Assembly (NCBI GenBank): GCA_028023455.1
Contig: JAQFVV010000282.1
Span: 651,713-715,712 of the forward strand
DNA: 64,000 nucleotides
DNA from: Epiperipatus broadwayi
Lineage: Eukaryota; Onychophora; Udeonychophora; Euonychophora; Peripatidae
Reading direction: 5' to 3'
Shown: piece after piece, positions 1 through 12,039 of the stretch
Position numbering within the stretch: the first letter of the stretch is position 1
Layout of the letters: each line of letters opens with the position of its first letter
Notes under the pieces: generated by a model
What the model saw: the letters and a program-made list of their open reading frames with translations, nothing else
What the model was told of the DNA's origin: nothing
The model's database searches: none
Position numbers and translations under genes: made by a program

Positions 1-1355
1 ATCCTGGGTCCATATCTTGATGATTCAGTGCTTTCATCTCTGTAGAAATGTTATAGAATAATCTTTCATAATCCACATGTCCAAAACATAATGCAATTCA
101 TCTTCATTGGATGTTTCTATAACTTCTCTTAATACTTGAATGTAGTCGACTGCTCTAAACCAACCTTTGAAATTGTCTGTGGTTTGGGTAAAATAAAATC
201 CAGAGGTCATTGTGGACAAGTTGTAATTATTTTAGTAAAGGTAGGCTTATGACTTTGATATCTTTTTCATCATTACTACTGCATTTTTTTCAATCAGCTG
301 CATCATAATTATCCTTACAAATTTGGTATTAATTTTTTTATTTTTTTCACCTGATTTTTTTAGAATATCTATTATAATTCAATCATTGCCTATAGATTTA
401 ATTGAAAGTTTCATTTCTTCACCGAGAACTCTGAGGCATTTCAGAAGATATAACAACCAGAAGAGATACTTTATTCTTTTATTCTTTGTTATTACATAAT
501 TATTTATAGAACTTTTCACATATTTCGTAATGTTATCTTTCTTTTTAGTAATAGTTCCATTTTTTTCTTTTTATTGCAAAATCAACTTTTATTCTAATGC
601 AAGATATTGTTTTACACTTTTGAAACTTTTATTCTTTTCTATAGCTTCTCTAACTACTTTCACAATTTTTTTTTTTTAAATGTATGTCAAAGCGTCAGTC
701 GGGAAGTGAACCCTGGGACAACTGTTTGTAAGGCAGCCATGCTAACCACTCGGCCACCAACACTGTACCATTTTATGAAAATCTAGATATACAATTCTTC
801 TTAATAGTTGGTTTTTTTTTTCATTATTTCATGTTCCTATTTTTCTTTATGCATTGTGTAGTCTCAGTAGAAAATTTACAGATAAGTTGCTATTTTTGTA
901 CCAAATATCCTTGTTGCAATTCTTAATAGTGTATCAGATATCTTATTGGTTTCATTCAAGTCTAAACTATCTTCAGAATTTGTTAATATTTTCAAGCAAT
1001 TTTCAGGTTCTAATTCAAATTTATGGAAATATTTTTGAATGTTAGAAATATCAATTTACTGTTAATACTATTTTTCTTGATAATTTTTGTTTCTTTAGTT
1101 TTGCATTAACACATATCTTATACATCTTCCTAATGGATGATGACTTTCGGAAATGAATTTACAAAGAGCACAAGAATTTTGAGATACATACCTTCTGTTA
1201 TTCAAAATATAATCCAGTTCTACTCTACCTTTATTTGGATGTGCATTTTCCTCAGTAACCAAATACTTAATGTGCAGTTGTTCTTTGTCTGTGAGTGTTA
1301 TAAGTCTGTGTTCTCTCTCATTTCTATCATTATTAACCAAATTTACCCACAGCAC
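1..1355 (-). mobile_element. RTE-like LINE remnant (endonuclease end plus RT start), decayed
   Basis: Read on the minus strand, 1355-1095 keeps an open frame whose DYIL..RR and ..SxSHH motifs resemble the C-terminal end of an AP-type LINE endonuclease. After a decayed linker, 460-1 matches, in order, the start of the reverse transcriptase of the better copy at 42.3-43.9 kb; the stretch with VDYIQVLREVIE (around 130-165) is the clearest shared block. Frameshifts and stops break it throughout, and a tRNA-derived SINE sits inside it at 667-763. The element runs off the left edge of the window. The RT assignment is firm; the endonuclease part is a motif-level call. Confidence 0.65.
667..763 (-). 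mobile_element. tRNA-derived SINE, copy 1
   Basis: On the minus strand a roughly 71 nt tRNA-like body (763-692) has an A-box-like GGCCGAGTGGTTAGC and a B-box-like GGGTTCACTTCCC, then TTTGACATA and an A-rich tail. The same head and tail recur at 2428, 15480 (partial) and 16912, so this is a mobile family with an internal Pol III promoter, not a tRNA gene. It is inserted in the LINE remnant. Confidence 0.85.
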
Positions 1356-1439
1356 TTTTACTTTTCAATCATTTCCCGATTTAAAGCTTGCATCAATATC
1401 ATCCATGACAATTTAAAAAAGTTAATTGTTCTGATCAAA

Positions 1440-1760
1440 AACATTTTATATATCACTAAACATCACATGATCGTCATTTTTTTATGCTTACACAAGCTAA
1501 TAGCATGGAGGCAAAACTCTCCTTACAGTAGCGCCACTCAGTGAAAGCAAGAGTAATCAATGGATGCAGAAAAGTTTATGCATAAAATCCCGATCTATGG
1601 CCTACTCATCCAATATCCCCAGACTAGTTTTTTTGCTTATGGCTTTCATCAGTGGGAAGCCTTGGACCTGAGAGCACTGCACCCAGCTTTTAGGATCTAA
1701 TGCACCAAGATCTTGGGATGTAATGTAACTCTCCTGCAGCCAACTTTTACCTATTTAGAT
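1440..1760 (-). repeat. Family A repeat, copy 1 (decayed hammerhead)
   Basis: Shares with the copies at 14.2, 39.4 and 46.2 kb the ordered blocks CATCACATGATC, GGCAAAACTCTC, GTAATCAATGGATGC, CCTACTCATCCAATATCC and AGACTAGTTT. The ribozyme-like segment is on the minus strand near 1615-1655: CTGATGA is intact, but stem II and the GAAA box have decayed to an A-run. A second copy follows in the same orientation. Confidence 0.8.
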
Positions 1761-1924
1761 AACTATAAAGCTATGATTCCAAGATAAAACACAATGTTTT
1801 TAATTCAAGTTCATATCACTTGTATATTCATATAGATTCTGAATCCAGTTCAATATCTACACATTTTGGTATCTTTATTTTCTTAAAAAAACCATAGTCA
1901 CCATTAACCTACGGATAGGATTGG

Positions 1925-2215
1925 TATAAAATCACTAAAACAGCATGTGATCACCATTTCCTATGCTTATCCTAGCTGTTTAAACAGTAACAAACTCTCT
2001 ATATAGTAGTGCTACCCAGTGCAAGCCTTAATAATCAATAGATAAAAGATTTGTGCACAAAATGCCTATCTAGTGTCTAATCATTCCGTATCCCCTGCTT
2101 AGTGTCTAGCCAGTGACTTTCTTCAGTGAGAAGCCTTGGATCTGAGAGTATTACACATAGATCTTAGAGACTAATGCAATCCTCCAGCCTTTAGTTTTTA
2201 TATATTTAGTTAACT
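1925..2215 (-). repeat. Family A repeat, copy 2 (tandem with copy 1)
   Basis: Same block order and orientation as the copy at 1440. The ribozyme core positions are about 473 bp apart (1647 against 2120), so the two make a tandem dimer. The core reads CTGAAGA, but the stem II and GAAA segments are scrambled. Confidence 0.75.
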
Positions 2216-2427
2216 ATAATGCTAGGAATCCAAGAAGAAAGTACGGTAATATTGTGCAGAGAGTTTGTTAAAATTCAAAGAACTTTCTATAAGAAAACAG
2301 TCATTTATTAATTCATAGTTGCACATCTGTTGCTTATAATTGTAATAATTCTTGATTAATTATTATTGTAAGCTAATTTATTCGTCTCATTGTTTCAAAT
2401 TATTAGTAAAAATGAATAATGAGTCAA

Positions 2428-2519
2428 GCGTTGGTGGTCGAGTGGTTAGCACAGCCGCCTTACAAGTAATTGTCCTGGGTTCGCTTCCCGGCCGACGCTT
2501 TGACATATGGAAAAAAAAA
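2428..2519 (+). mobile_element. tRNA-derived SINE, copy 2 (best tRNA head)
   Basis: 2428-2498 is a 71 nt tRNA-like body. The acceptor arms GCGTTGG and CCGACGC pair along all 7 positions (one G-T wobble), the A-box region is GTCGAGTGGTTAGC and the T arm is CTGGGTTCGCTTCCCGG. It is followed by TTTGACATATGG and an A-run. There is no long variable arm, so it is class I. CTTACAA sits at the anticodon-loop position, as in valine tRNAs, but the anticodon stem does not pair. This is the least decayed of the four copies. Confidence 0.88.
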
Positions 2520-3069
2520 GAACAATGAGGATAAGAAATGAATGAGCTTTGAAATCAATAAATCTATAATTTAAACCAAAGTTTATAAATATATGTATCA
2601 CAATATTAAGCTAATATTATAGAGTTTGGTTTACATTTTCATTTAAATTATTGCACCCTGCTAAATATCTCTTTTTATCTGCATATTTGTGAAAGATCTC
2701 GGCTTATTGTAATTAAAATTTACTTATTATCTTAAAATTTTTTAAGCGTTGCTGAATTTCAACTTCATAACACACTGCTTTTGAAATTATTTCATTTCGG
2801 TTTTCATACAAAATGCATCAAGCCTGAGCATTTAACAAATCCTGACGTAAGCTTCTCTAATTAGCGATGCAATTATCTGAAAATTGTATAATTGGAAGTA
2901 CATATTTGATCATGTAAAAAATTACATATTAAATATTTTAATCTATAATAATTACCCTCTATAACTAATAATAGAATTCTAGATATAAATATGATATGTA
3001 TAAATTATATAGTTTTATCAAAAGTTGAGTGTTACTTAACTAGAACCTATAATTCGATAGTCTGGTTTA

Positions 3070-3107
3070 TATGTGTGTGTGCGTGTGTGTGAGAGAGAGA
3101 ATGAGAG
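3070..3107. repeat. (GT)n/(GA)n microsatellite
   Basis: Short imperfect GT run passing into a GA run. Confidence 0.9.
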
Positions 3108-3234
3108 AATCTTAAAGAAACAGATATGAGAAAATTCTTAATATTCACTCCAGGTATTTCTTATACAATATGCTCTCAAAAAATAAAAGGTCATAATCTA
3201 AGATGAATCTATAGTTTGATGATTTGGTTTTAGA

Positions 3235-3590
3235 TATATATAATCAAAATTACCCCAAATTCACAACTCAACCAAACTAGCCAAGAAAATAAACTCTAAA
3301 ACACTACCAATGGTGACATTGCTACAAGCAGACTTCTCAATTGTAAAGATCTACAAAATAACATATTTAAACTAAACATTACCCACAATTCCAATTACCT
3401 CCCATACACCCTTAATATTAAAAGAACTTTTAAATAAGTTAACTGCTTCAGAGTCATACATTTTTAACAATAAATATTCTTTAATTCTTCTTTTAATTTC
3501 ATTTTTCACAAAGACTATCTTAGCTTTATCAAAATTAATAATGTGGCCTGTATTTTTTACATGAATATATAAGGCAGAACTAAGATATAT
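3235..3590 (-). mobile_element. Penelope-like element 3' fragment (GIY-YIG C-terminal part)
   Basis: On the minus strand an open frame runs from YLSSALYIH through GHIINFDKAKIVF and AVNLFKSSFNIKG to IVGNV and a stop. It aligns closely with the C-terminal end of the PLE at 31.4-33.3 kb. The 3' UTR also aligns, including a hairpin with TGAGAAG, CTGC and GCA (near 3310-3345). The N-terminal part, the RT and the catalytic GIY half are missing, and the 5' end abuts a short (TA)n. It is a dead 5'-truncated insertion. Confidence 0.85.
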
Positions 3591-3599
3591 ATATATATA

Positions 3600-6055
3600 A
3601 TAATGATATGATATGGGGAAGTAGGTATGAGGTGGGTGTAGAGTTGATTAAAAAACATCTACCTCATATATATTCCAAACGAGAGACCTATTTGAGAAAT
3701 CTATAATTTATATGGCCTACGAGCTAGAGATTCTATTTATATTTATAGAATTTGTAATTAAAGACTACAGAATTATGCTTGATAATAATAAAGTCATATA
3801 TATTAAAACCTAATTCTCCCACTCACACTATTACAATCTGAATTTATTTGGTTAGTAAATGCTGCTAGCTCTTATGAATAAATCTGCCATCTATAAATAA
3901 TTCTGATAATATGAATTAATGTTCAATTGTATAGAGCTCCTGTGTAATATAAAATGAAATAACTAACTAAAGCTGGATTTTAATTTAATAGATAAATATT
4001 TTTGTTTACATTAGTAACTAAAATGTAGGACATGAAATTGCATATTAAAATAACATTAGCTTATAATAATTAGTGTGTGTGTATTTACACTATGAGTGAT
4101 GTTAAACAAGGTTCTCAGTTTGAATTAAAGAAAGACACATATTAAGCTTAATTTTTCTAATAATATTTTAATAGAGAATTACGACTTATTATGATCTATG
4201 TTGGGGTTAATCCTAAATATGTTATCTTGATATGTATCATTCAATAATTATTTATCCTTCTGTGGTTTAAAGCAGCTTTCTTTAATCGAATGTGTAAATA
4301 AGATTATTTATTTTATATAATACTATACATAAAATCATTCTTTAGCATTTGTGTATAACACAAGTTAAATACAATAAAAAACTTGAAGACATCATGGAAA
4401 CATTTAACGTTCAAATATTCACTATATTGGGTAAAGTGGTCAAATTGGTTTAAGAATTTGTAAGTATCCAAAATGAAATGATAGTAGCACTATGAATTTG
4501 ATTGTAAATCCTGGGATAATCTAATATGATCTATTCTATACTATTTTTACTGTTTTCACTCCTTTATATATATATAGTAGGTATTTGGTAATTATATAAT
4601 CCACTTTCAATACATATATGAATCTATCTAAAGGTAAATTTTAATAATCATTGATTTCTGTGTTATCTAATAAGCTTGTAGTATCATAATCCTTTTTAAT
4701 ATCAGCTATAAGTATTCATCTATTTACTATGGTATCCACAAACATCATAATATAATTGTTAGAATTTCACCATGTGCTTAACAAGTATGTTTCCAGTTGG
4801 TGTTAGTAAAATACTAATATGATAGATGGAGCTACAGTCTCATGACTAAAACTTGGTATTCTTGATATTCTGTACTTGTTATCTTTCTTTTAGTAAACGA
4901 TTCTTAAAGTAGTTATTTAAAATTAATTTGGTTCTTTCTTTGAAAGTGACATTTCATTTTATTTATAAAGGCCAGCACTTTTACTCTTAATATGCATGAA
5001 AGTATTTTGCTTTATATGCAAATATTGTGAATTCGAACCGCAATTTCAATATTTTATTAAAAGCAAGAATGAATTTATAATGTTCTGGAAATCGTGGTTT
5101 TATTCATTAGATGATTTTAATTTAAATTCATGATCCTTAGAAACAGACATCAACGTGTTTAAATCTAACAATACATTTTTATTGTTTTTTTTCTAACTGG
5201 TCTTATGAATATGGACATTTCAGTAAATATAACATGCTAATTATCTTCTAATTAGTTAATCAGTGGTATCCAATAAAGTTAATAGAATAATTTCCTTTTT
5301 AATACAACTCATAGTTCTGTTATTTTCATAAAAAAAGAATATCTTTTATAATTTTCTTTCTTGTTGCTACATCACTTTTCTACGATAAAAATTTTATCTA
5401 GTATATATCACTTTTCTCTCATGGATTTTGTTCGATTGTTGCTTTAAACAACTGATGTAATAAACAATTGATGTAATAATGTTTATATAATATTAAATAT
5501 ATCCACACACATACATATATGTAAGTTATTACATATGAAGTGTAATGTGTATTAATCATTTATTAATGTGTAAGTGAATAATGTTATTTTAACGAAATAA
5601 TTTTCCTAAACAAAGTGTTTTCTTTGTTTTTTCTATTAGTGATTTCAAATACAGTGTTATCGTAAATTAAAATTGTTATTGAAGTTTACCTCCTAAATAT
5701 TTGTACTAACTACATTCTGATAGTCCTTCATTGATTTTAATTTTGAATTACTTTTAAACAAAATAAGTAATAAAAAATACAATTAAGATATTAATTAAAG
5801 TCTTGTAGTAGGCATAGTGTTTTGCAAAATAAAGTTGAGTTATCAATTGGCAATTTTAGCAATTATTGTTTCAGAATGAAGTAGCTGGCTATATAAAATA
5901 GCACAAAACATCCATCAGTATGTCAACATTATACCAGGTGTCATTGCCAACAAAATAAATATTTGTAGTGCTCAGAAATTAATGAATCCGGTTCAAAATT
6001 TACAAAATGCAAAATTAGGCATAACCAATTATAAAATAACAACGTTGTTCAAATA
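3600..6055. other. No recognisable gene
   Basis: A+T-rich DNA with short (AT)n and (TA)n runs and many stops in all frames. No coding block, tRNA-like box or repeat shared with the rest of the window was seen here. Confidence 0.6.
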
Positions 6056-6059
6056 TTAG

Positions 6060-6660
6060 GCTCTAGAACCCAAATATTTGGACTTTATCATTAAAATAAA
6101 TCTGGATGTCATGCCTACATTGTGGTTCCTGTACTTTAAATGGCATATCATCAAAGTCGACCCAGTATGCCCAAACTGCAGAAGAGATGATGAGACATAT
6201 TATCATATCATCAATTCATGCAATGGACTTGGAACAATAGATCTATTATTTATTGAAACATAATGGTAGACTACTATCTCATTATATCATTACAAGACTG
6301 CATTAAAAAAAACAATTTCCAGTCATTAGAATGTCAATTTTCATCACATATTCAATCTGGTATGCGAGGGGCAAGAAAATGTATTTGCAGCCTTCCCCTG
6401 ATGAAAGATTGTGCTTTATACAATCAATGCAAAAGATAAGTCAAAGAGATAAGCTACTATCATCAAAATTCATTTATGAGGAGACATGGAATCTATTTCA
6501 TACACCTATGAACTTTTTATCACAAGGGTTATCTCAATATCACTCAGCTTCAAACCATATGGACTAATACCAGATTCATCTAATATGCAATTGTAATGCA
6601 TGGTGATCTATTTATGTTTTGAGACAATGTAACCTTGTTTAGCCTAAATAAAATTATTAT
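6060..6660 (+). mobile_element. LINE C-terminal remnant with zinc-finger-like motif
   Basis: An open frame at 6078-6263 contains VCPNCRRDDETYYHIINSC. This Cys-Cys-His-Cys spacing is typical of the C-terminal finger of non-LTR reverse transcriptases. After a break, 6331-6567 continues as an uninterrupted 78-codon frame in the same direction (ending ..SASNHMD), probably the distal C-terminus. An A-rich stretch follows. No RT motifs remain upstream, so this looks like a 5'-truncated copy. The clade cannot be named. Confidence 0.5.
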
Positions 6661-6789
6661 TTAAATATTAACAAGTTGACATCTAAAAAAATACTATATA
6701 TACATAATTATATTTTGAAGCACCCTTCTAACTGGCTCATATCCTCCCACTAAAATTTTTTGTTTTTGAAAACTGGGCAAATCTGAAAT

Positions 6790-8175
6790 TGCATTCTTAT
6801 TAAATTCTTAATGTTTTTAATTGAATTTCCTTGTTGCTAGTACTTTGAGTGGCAATTGTGTCATTACTCATGGAAATTATTTGGTCATTAAAAGGATTGG
6901 CTTGTAAGCCAACAAAGTTGGAGGTACAATTTGAATGGGCTTTGCAAGAATACACTGCACAGTGGCTGATCTTTCCATAAGAAAATGCTCTTTCTGCTGG
7001 TTTGATCAAGATGATATTATTTTTTGCAGACTAATATAATTATTATATTCCACTTATCTTGTGCTTCAATATTGTATCCTTCTTTGATTTTGTTTGATTA
7101 GGATATTTATAACATAAATATTTAGGGTTATATAAGGAATGTGAAATTTCATCAACATATTAATCACTTCTTTTGCATTCTAATTTATAAAATTTATACA
7201 AGTATTGTACCTTTGTTTCAACATGTTTTTCATACGTATGTGTCTCATGAATTTCCAAAGATTTTTTAAATCTTATTTTAGGATTTTGCATGGCTGCAAG
7301 CTAATATGTAAGAGTGACAATTAAAATGTGGTTTTATATCTGATCCATAATCACATTTATTACGTTAATGTTTACAGATCCCAGAATGATCATTGATCGG
7401 TTGCACTAAATAATCCTTGTCCTTCATTACAAACAATTGACCCTTTTGGTACCATGGGTTATTTGAGAGTTCATAAACTTTTGTATTATTCACTTCATGA
7501 CTGTAATTCGAGTATTCTAACATTTGAGCTAATCGCTTATATACTTCATTCTGAAGATTATTTATATCTAACTATAACTTCTGCCCCATAACTACACTCA
7601 AGAAAATAAAGGTTGTAACCTATTTTGTATGACTCATTTAACTTCCTAATATCATTCATATTTACAGAGACCTTATTGTGAACCATGTTTTTGTACCTGC
7701 CAAATCTTGTGAAATTCAGCTTCATAAATATAACAAGAATGCTAAAAAGAATTTTTATGAAAGTTTTTAGATCGGTGTGCCATCAAAAATTTACTTTAAC
7801 TGGTTGTCATCAAATTCAATGTACTTATGACTTGTATTTTCATTTTACATTTATGGCAATAATTAACCAGGATTTAATGGTCACTTGGATATTATTATTG
7901 GCATGATCTGTTCCTTTAGGGTATATCTGAAGAATTATATCACTTACCCTTTGAACTTGCCTCATTATCTACATTGCCATTATTTTCAGAATGGTTTGGA
8001 CATTCTACAATATTACTATATTTGTGACTTGATTCCCTTATAACATCATAACTTTAGCCTGCATCTTCAAAACTCCATTCAAATATCTTTAGATTCAAGT
8101 CTAATTTATTTTCTATTCTTCTGTTTAATTCTCTCAACTCTTCAAACTTAGTATTATGTTGATCTTACTTTTTAT
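6790..8175 (-). pseudogene. Decayed coding region of unknown identity
   Basis: The minus strand shows successive protein-like segments in shifting frames: a charged helical start (FEELRELNRRIENKLDLN, near 8150-8090), a middle piece with EAEFHKIWQVQKHG (near 7725-7685), a well-preserved block (LQNEVYKRLAQMLEYS to DYLVQPINDHSG, near 7560-7385) and a last open frame at 7009-6800 (AERAFSYGKISHCAVYSC ...). Codon-like composition and the shared direction suggest one old gene or transposon protein broken by several frameshifts and stops. I do not recognise the family. A chance run of open segments in A+T-rich DNA is the alternative, but the 7560-7385 block argues against it. Confidence 0.4.
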
Positions 8176-8214
8176 AAATTTCCACATATACATTCTAATG
8201 CAAATTCTTTTATA

Positions 8215-8300
8215 TAATTTCTTTAATTTTCTAACAGTTTTTACTGTCTTGCAGTCTTCATCAAAGCTACAATATTTAAACATATAATCATCATGTAACC
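8215..8300 (-). repeat. Fragment of the 61.1 kb palindrome family
   Basis: Resembles the 61.17-61.24 kb arm: the plus strand reads CTAACAGTTTT.ACTGT, CTTGCAGTC, TCATCAAAGCT and ATAATCAT in the same order. It keeps the hairpin and a decayed CUGAUGA-like core on the minus strand. Confidence 0.5.
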
Positions 8301-8309
8301 ATTATTCTA

Positions 8310-8790
8310 TACACATATAAAAATACATATTTTACATTACTATTCATAATCATATTTTATTTTTAACTCTATACTTTTACACTCCTCTTTTCCTCATTAT
8401 TTTTTCATTATTTCTTTACTGTTTCTACTCTCTTTTATTTTTAATTTTTTACATTTTCTTCCTATCTATCATTCTACATTACTCTATAATATATTTTATC
8501 ACATCTTTATTTTACTTTTAATACCTATAAGTCTAATTCCTTTCCTTCCTTTTTATTATTTATCTATACTTATTCTTTAATAATTTTTATTCCTATTCCT
8601 GTCTTTATTCTTTACTCTCTTTTATAATTTACTTATTCACATCTTTTGTACAACCTTCTTTTTTTTAAATTTATAACTGACTCTTTTTTCAAAATCCTTA
8701 CAATCCTTTTATACAACTCCCTCTATTATGAATCTCTTTAACTTTTTATCCTATTTTTAAACTTTTCATTTTACAAAACTATATATATTA
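8310..8790. other. Pyrimidine-rich low-complexity tract
   Basis: For nearly 480 bp the plus strand is dominated by T and C with almost no G. This strand asymmetry is much stronger than in the neighbouring A+T-rich DNA. No reading frame or repeat unit is visible. Confidence 0.7.
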
Positions 8791-8794
8791 TATA

Positions 8795-9030
8795 CTGTGC
8801 CGGTCAAAACCTGTTTATCCATCTAACATGATCTGGAACTCACAAAATGTACTTCAAATCCAGTCAAGCCCAAGATTTAGGTCAGGGACCAGCCTGAATT
8901 CGAACCCACTCTGTAAGCTCCAGATCTAACACCTAATGAATAACATAATAGTGATGGCACATGAGAATTAATTTTAAATCCGGCTGACTAGGAGAGCGGA
9001 GAAGACAATGAGACATCTATTGACTATGAC
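8795..9030. repeat. Family E repeat, copy 1
   Basis: Shares with 50105-50350 the start GCCGGTCAAAA/ACCGGTCAAAA, the CCTGAATTCGAA/CCTGAATTCTAA block and the TTTTAAATCCG block before a tRNA A-box-like end (GGAGAGCGGAG here, AGCAAAGCGGTAGAGC at 50.3 kb). A weaker copy lies at 39.7 kb. Probably an old SINE-like family. Confidence 0.6.
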
Positions 9031-12000
9031 TAAACTAACATATATATCAACTAGGCTGTACATTTGGAAGTGGAGAAAAAGAAGGAATTCGAACTACTCA
9101 AATAAGTTAGACAATAAAATATATTTTAATATACTGACAAATTATTATACATTTATAAATAAATTATAGACATTAGTGTGTGCGTGAATGAGCAAGCGGT
9201 TACATAGTGTCATTCACACTATTAGTTCTCATATGCTCTTTCTTAGCTAAATAATATATTACAAATAAACACACATCTTTGGTGGGTCCAATATTAAGAT
9301 TCCAATCAGTTAATAAAAGGAATTATATAATATTGCTATTAATGCTTTGGATTACAGTTCTGAAACATGGTGACTAGCATTATTTCAGGGAGCGTTCTGG
9401 GATTCATCATACATATGATATAAATTATTTTCATGCCATTGAGGTCATGAAAATAAATAAAATACATTTGAAAACATTTGATTATATTTGAATCTATGAC
9501 AAAATATTTAATGAAAATCATTTAACAATAGTAAGACGAACGCTTTATTTTTCCCAAGGCATATAGATGCTCTTAAATAGATATATAAATTACAAAGGTA
9601 GGATTGTCTATGATTGAAATAAACTTAATTAATAAAATAGAAGTAATTGGAATTTATATATATATCTTTTAAGCAAAGCTTAATTTTAATATTAGAGCAT
9701 TAAAACTGGGTCATGAAGCAAAAGAAATAATAATAATACCAAGAAGTTTGCAGTTCTGACATAATAGCCTAAAATAACTAAGAGGAAAAGGTCGTGCTTC
9801 TGGATGAAAAACGAAATCTCACACCCCCTTCTTGGGTAGTGCTTAGAGAAAAGTGTATAGGCATGGCATGGCCCAGACTTTTGCTGGTATAATGATGCAA
9901 GAGGCCTTTTATCTATATGAAGTGAATATGCATAGCGTGTGCCAAACTTACGGGATCACTGCCAGAGGCATTTTATACAAAATAAATGTGGTTCCAGATA
10001 GCTCGACTATCTATGGAACAAGGTACAAAAAGAAATCTATGGGTTCAAATTTGTCACAACCCCAGATTAGAAGCACGTAATATATATATATGAAGATAGG
10101 CTAAATGACCGAAACGCAGTAATGATACATGTCTCTAACAACATTGAATAAATTTTACTGCTTTAAAATAAATGACCCTTGTTTGAATACTATAATATGC
10201 CACGCAAATTATAATATATATAGAGAAATTTAGATTTCATTTACCAAAATATACTTGAAGATTTATTTAGCAAAAGAAACATTAAAATTTAGATTTCAAA
10301 TTAATAAAATATACGTTAAGATTTGATTTATTAAAAGAAACATTAAGATTTACCCCCATCCCTTTTTCTGCTATTTAAAATAAAACAATTCCATCTTTGT
10401 TGATTTTATAATAACTGAAATACATAGCATATATTTTAAGAGTATAAAAAATAATAATAACTAGCAGTTATATATATAAAACAATTAAGTCACCTTTTTT
10501 TTTTAGAATTAAATAAGTAATATAATATCAATGTTTCAGAGAGTTAATTAGCTTGAGTTCTGGATTTTCAGAGTTTAAACAAATCAATTTTTATATTAAA
10601 AACGAACCTAAAATGTTGATTCATAAAACAATCTGGTGAACGTATTAATTTACAATGAATGAATTATATATATATTAAAGGGACGTTAATAATTTGCTTA
10701 ATGAAGGTTTATGACAAAAAAAAGATTTTAGAAATTCAACTCGTCAGATTGTTTAAGATTGGCATATTAATTAGAAAAGCATATATATAAAATTATTAAT
10801 ATTATAAAATCAAATAATAAATAAATGACCCCACCAAGGTTAAGAGCATATGAGAGAGAATTAAATTTATATAAATTATTTAAGAGCAAATTACATGTTA
10901 TTTATATATATATATAAAATATTAATTTAAAAGATAGAAAATTGAACAATACATTAGAATATTGATAGCAGGATTTGAGATTAGTGAGGCTAGATTCATT
11001 TTCAAGTAGTAGCATAAAAGTTACCTTGCAATTTTCAGAGTCCGATTTAAAATATTGCCCATGCACGGAAATTGAAATGAAAGTTCTTAAATAACTGCAA
11101 GCTTCTAGTAGCATTAAAGTTCTTATGTCGGGCTTTTACTTCCTCTTGGGCAGCAGAGTGAGATGGCTGCCGAAGATGATGACCCAACTGGGCAGAGAAG
11201 TGATGGATTTACGGCTACATTATTTAAGTTTCAAGTGATTTATATCTTTACTATAAGTTCTCTCAATAATAGCTAATCTCCCTGTCATTCCAAATTCAGT
11301 CGTTTTATACCTTTTCTTTTATCAGTTGTTTTTGAAGATGCAATTGTAAGATAATGTCCAAAAATAAATTCAAATCGATTTCCAGATTAGAATGACAACA
11401 TGTTTTTTAACAAAAGTATCTCTAATCTTAATCCCCTTTTAAGTAAAACTTTAATTAAAAAATACCTACCCCAGATTAAAACAATAGTGCTTCCAACCCT
11501 TAATTATTTTTGGACAATTAACAACAGTCACATCTTCCATATTGGATTTTATAAAAAAATATACAGTTTAATAGAAAAACAAGCAATTTAAAAAGAAAAA
11601 ACTAAAAATGGCATATAATAAATATTTAAAAACATCAATATTTTGTTAGTAAGTTTTGCTCTATGTATATATTTGAGCTGCATCTATAATACTTTAATAA
11701 AAAAGAACTAATAATTAATAAAAAGAATTAATAATAATTTTAAAACATGTTATTGAAACATTAAATTTTATAATTTAGGTGCGCATCTCAAATATATACA
11801 TGAAATATATATACGCGACAAAAGGAGCAGGATGGGAAATAGGGGTTTGAATACGGGTTAGTAGGTAGAAACATGAAGCACAATCTTAAGCTAAGATTTA
11901 CTGCTTCAATACAAAATGTTAAACCATAAAATAATACAATACTAGATAAAATCCAAAATTTTTACCAAAATCATTACATGACCATGATTTCATCTACTAC

Positions 12001-12035
12001 AAATAGACCTTCTCAAGTGAAAATCAAACTAAAGG
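9031..12035. other. No firm gene; one short open frame and a small tandem repeat
   Basis: 9853-10080 (plus) is a 75-codon frame in locally less A+T-rich DNA that resembles no family I know. 10225-10350 holds two imperfect copies of a unit of roughly 65 bp (ATTTAGATTTCA..AAAATATAC..GAAACATTAA). Other parts are A+T-rich with several TATATATA runs. No LINE, PLE or SINE similarity was seen. Confidence 0.5.
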
Positions 12036-12039
12036 AACA

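Noticed and set aside
2428-2498. Functional tRNA gene
   Set aside because: The acceptor arm pairs, but the anticodon stem does not; an A-rich tail and dispersed copies show a SINE.
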